In this document: one piece after another, positions 61,194 through 64,000 of the stretch
Layout of the letters: each line of letters begins with the position of its first letter
Numbering within the stretch: position 1 is the stretch's first letter
NCBI GenBank assembly: GCA_950295325.1
Contig: OX485805.1
Span: 28,323,501-28,387,500, forward strand
DNA: 64,000 nucleotides
Direction: 5' to 3'
Origin: Polytrichum commune
Lineage: Eukaryota; Streptophyta; Polytrichopsida; Polytrichales; Polytrichaceae
Translations under genes and position numbers: made by a program
The notes under the pieces: generated by a model
The model's database searches: none
What the model was told of the DNA's origin: nothing
The model's input: the letters and a program-made list of their open reading frames with translations, nothing else

Positions 61194-62040
61194 CTCAGGG
61201 AGTTGACTATCAGAATTTTAGAAAATCATGTGAGATAAAAAAAAAATTCCAATTTCATACGTTTAGGGTAAATTTTATAATTCCGTTAGATCTATCATAC
61301 CATTGGAAATATGTCCCCTACATGATTATATGTAAAATAAGGTGCTGGATAATTCCTTCGTTTTAGTAATCAGTAGGAAAAAAAGAGTCATAGATATAGG
61401 ATCCCCCTAAAAGTGCGTAGTAGGATTAGTAGAATAATTATGGGTTTGACTACTTGGATGAAGCGTGTAGTTTATGTCCAAATTTGTTTCAAGCGCATTA
61501 GTATGGAGGGAAATGTTGTGGGATTTTTGTGGGGGAAGGAATGTGTTGGCACTCCTCAATAGCCGTTGGGTTTTGCAATGGCGTTGAACATGTGGGACCT
61601 TGTTGAATGCTTGTCTATTTCAGCTTGTATATTTTGTTATCTCCATGTTTATTGGAAACCCTTTAACTAGTATCCAAATGCAATTGGTTGTGTTTTGAAT
61701 GATACTTTGAATGGTTTAGGAATTGGTATTATTAATTGAAACCAAAAGAATGACAATTTCAATGGTATTGAATGTTTGTTGCTCATATAGTCACTTTCGC
61801 AATGCTATAGTATTATGTCCACTGTTTGGTACTTGTACAATTTATAAAAAAATATTGTGCCAAAAATTAGCCTCTCTAAACAATTACAAATAAATACAGG
61901 GTGTTAAATTTTACGTTAAATTAGCTTTTAATCTACAAATAAGGAGGGAAAAAATATTGAGAGGTGCATAAATATCCCCCCATTAAATACCCCATTATCA
62001 CACGTGGTTACGAAACGTAAAGGGGTGTGATCGCCATGAG
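61194..62040. mobile_element. hAT-like element E, 847 bp, inverted relative to B
   Basis: Starts CTCAGGGAGTTGACTATC and ends GGGTGTGATCGCCATGAG, with a perfect 8-bp duplication AGAAAGGT (61186-61193 and 62041-62048). Reversed, it matches both ends and much of the middle of element B (8608-9953) but lacks about 500 bp of the interior, so it is a shortened relative. Subterminal 'atgtgagataaa' and 'tatcacacgtgg' match the family pattern. Confidence 0.8.
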
Positions 62041-62386
62041 AGAAAGGTGCAATGAAATTTGCTCCCATGAACTTGTAATTGATTATTATTCTCTACCGTG
62101 TCAAACATAGCTTGACATTTAGGGTGTCACATAGACCCCTAATTATGTAAATTATTGAACCTATAATGGTGTCTATACTTCATCCTTAACTACAAGCCAT
62201 GTCATGTAATAATACTCAAGGACATGTGTCCAATTGAGATGAATGACCAACATGCATGCTTTAAGTGGTCACTCGTCTTAATTGGAACCCATATGGCAAG
62301 GTGTAACAAACGGACATCATAATGAACATGTATTGCTACGAGATTGGACGATGTGTTCAGATTATATCAACCATCTCATGTTCAGT

Positions 62387-62733
62387 GCACTAAATATTGT
62401 ATTTAGTATCACCAATTTTGTTTGTCTTGCTCAATACTAAATGTAAACATAACATTATTTGTCATTCCTTGTAGATATTTTTAAGCATGACATATATACA
62501 ATGTTGCAATTATTTTCATTTACTACGTGATTTCTAATCCAAATTTCAATTGTTTATCTCAATTCTTCATTACAAGAATGCTAAGATGCAAGATATACAA
62601 ATTTTTTTTTGCTTCCAACAATAATAAGTCATCCATGACAATATTTATAAAACTCATTCTTGAGAAGTGTCATTAGAAAACTTACCAAGATGACATAAAA
62701 TACCATATGACACTAAATACAATATTTAGTATA
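62387..62733. repeat. MITE, CTACACTAAAT family, copy 5
   Basis: Left 'cactaaatattgtatttagt', right (reverse complement) 'tactaaatattgtatttagt', then 'gtcat'/'atcac'. About 347 bp, AT-rich interior, non-coding. Confidence 0.65.
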
Positions 62734-64000
62734 GTAAAACACATTTGGGAAGTCCATTGTGTGTAAGAGAGAGATCTTTACATGGATGTTTTATGGCTTT
62801 TGTATCTCAACACTTTGAAGTTTTAAAGGTGAGAGTACTTTGCTCGATGGGCCCATGTTTAGGTTGGGAAATATGCCATCATAGTTTGATGAATATGATC
62901 CCACCACTCAACCTTCTAAGCTATGAGAAGTAGGCACATGTCCACACTACACGAAATGCTCCCACTTTAGATCTTGCTAGTAATCGGTCCATGCATTGGT
63001 GGAAAAAGATTGGTTTGCAAGTGTTGTATCTTGCATTCTCATGGTCCGCTTTAGCAACATTATGTCCAATTCTAGAATTTGAGTAATAATATGCGTTATT
63101 CACAATTTTTCGATTAGATGAGACAATTTTCAATCCAATTGAACAACCAAAATCATATTCAAAGTAACCCTCTTTTATTTTATTTTTCATATCCTTGAAA
63201 TAGCCATAATGGCGCTCACCGACAAAGTGAATGAACCCATTCCATCCAACATATAGATGAAATCTCAAATTTATCTTCATTATGTCTCATAATAACATGT
63301 TGTAGATATTTCATTTAGTCAAAATAAAATATAGTGAAAATCATCAATTACAAATAGTGGATTGAGAGTGGAGTTTACAACTAAATCAATAAGACATCTT
63401 TAAGAGCTTGGATATTTGAGGTTGAAACACGTGAAACAATAATGAGTTTTATAGGCAACTCTATTTTTGTACACATAGTTGCCTCTCCCATGCTAGGACC
63501 TATAAATTAGCACAAGTTCAAAGATTATGTATTTTATATTTATTTTATTTATTCCCGCCCCCCCTACCTATACTTAATCTCACCGATGTTAGTCTCAAGT
63601 TTGGTAGTTTTCCCTTGGGAACATGTAAGTTGAGCCTGAAAACTTTTTGGGAGCCATGAGGAAATTACAAGGCTGGTGGGCTTGGCATATTAATTTCGAA
63701 GTGATTTATTGAAATATCATAGAGTTTTCGGCCAACATAGAAAAAGTAAAAGTGCACCTCCAAGAAATGGATGGTTTCTCACATCCTTTTAAGAAAATTT
63801 GTATTCTTTTGAAAATTTTAGGTTGTCAACTCATGATTTTTTGCCAAACAAATTTATACTACAATGAAGTTGTAAGTGCCCACATTAGGCCGCATACCTT
63901 ACCATACCTTACCTTACCTTCCATTAAAGTACTAGACAACCCTAATCCAGTTACTTATCTCAATCGGATGCCTAATTTTTAATAGTATGTGGTTAGGTGT
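62734..64000. other. Gene-free right edge
   Basis: Only short frames (for example minus 62921-63280) without a recognisable domain. A short ACCTT-type run lies near 63898-63930, next to a fragment of the dispersed repeat also seen near 39.7 and 51.3 kb. Confidence 0.4.

Overview
The window is nuclear DNA of a land plant. The evidence is GT-AG introns, a short interstitial array of the plant telomere unit TTTAGGG, two conserved plant housekeeping genes and a dense, nested load of plant-type transposons. The divergent CACTA proteins, compact introns and a DD34E Tc1-like element make me lean towards a non-seed or early-diverging lineage, but I cannot name a species.

Only two host genes are clear. 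A 10-exon phosphomevalonate kinase (mevalonate pathway) lies on the minus strand at 44381-49156 and predicts an intact 500-residue protein. An 8-exon nucleotide-sugar transporter of the CMP-sialate/UDP-galactose transporter-like family lies on the plus strand at 54051-59005 and predicts 398 residues. They diverge from each other across about 4.9 kb of transposon-derived sequence. Each carries a copy of the same ~340-bp MITE in one intron. Intron 2 of the kinase is largely a ~111-bp minisatellite. Intron 1 of the transporter holds three extra tandem copies of the end of exon 1, each with an in-frame ATG and the same splice donor.

The left third (1-18 kb) is repeat-derived. It holds a decayed Copia retrotransposon (about 6.2-11.07 kb, minus strand) interrupted by two hAT-like elements, further hAT-like copies, MITEs, a degenerate minisatellite and a short telomeric array.

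The centre (18417-35033) is one nested transposon. A ~1.6-kb Tc1-like element (TA target duplication, DD34E transposase) was split by a 14.8-kb CACTA element (19701-34487, TAG target duplication) and also hit by a small hAT-like MITE. The CACTA element has an intact TNP2-type transposase gene on the minus strand, a divergently transcribed damaged TNPA-type gene on the plus strand, an embedded HAD/NIF-phosphatase-like reading frame lacking its catalytic aspartates, and subterminal arrays of TGACTA motifs.

The rest (35-44 kb, 49-53.7 kb, 59-64 kb) is intergenic with several MITE families, a 1.2-kb foldback element and a further hAT-like copy. Six hAT-like copies can be delimited by 8-bp target duplications, which gives a well-supported non-autonomous family.
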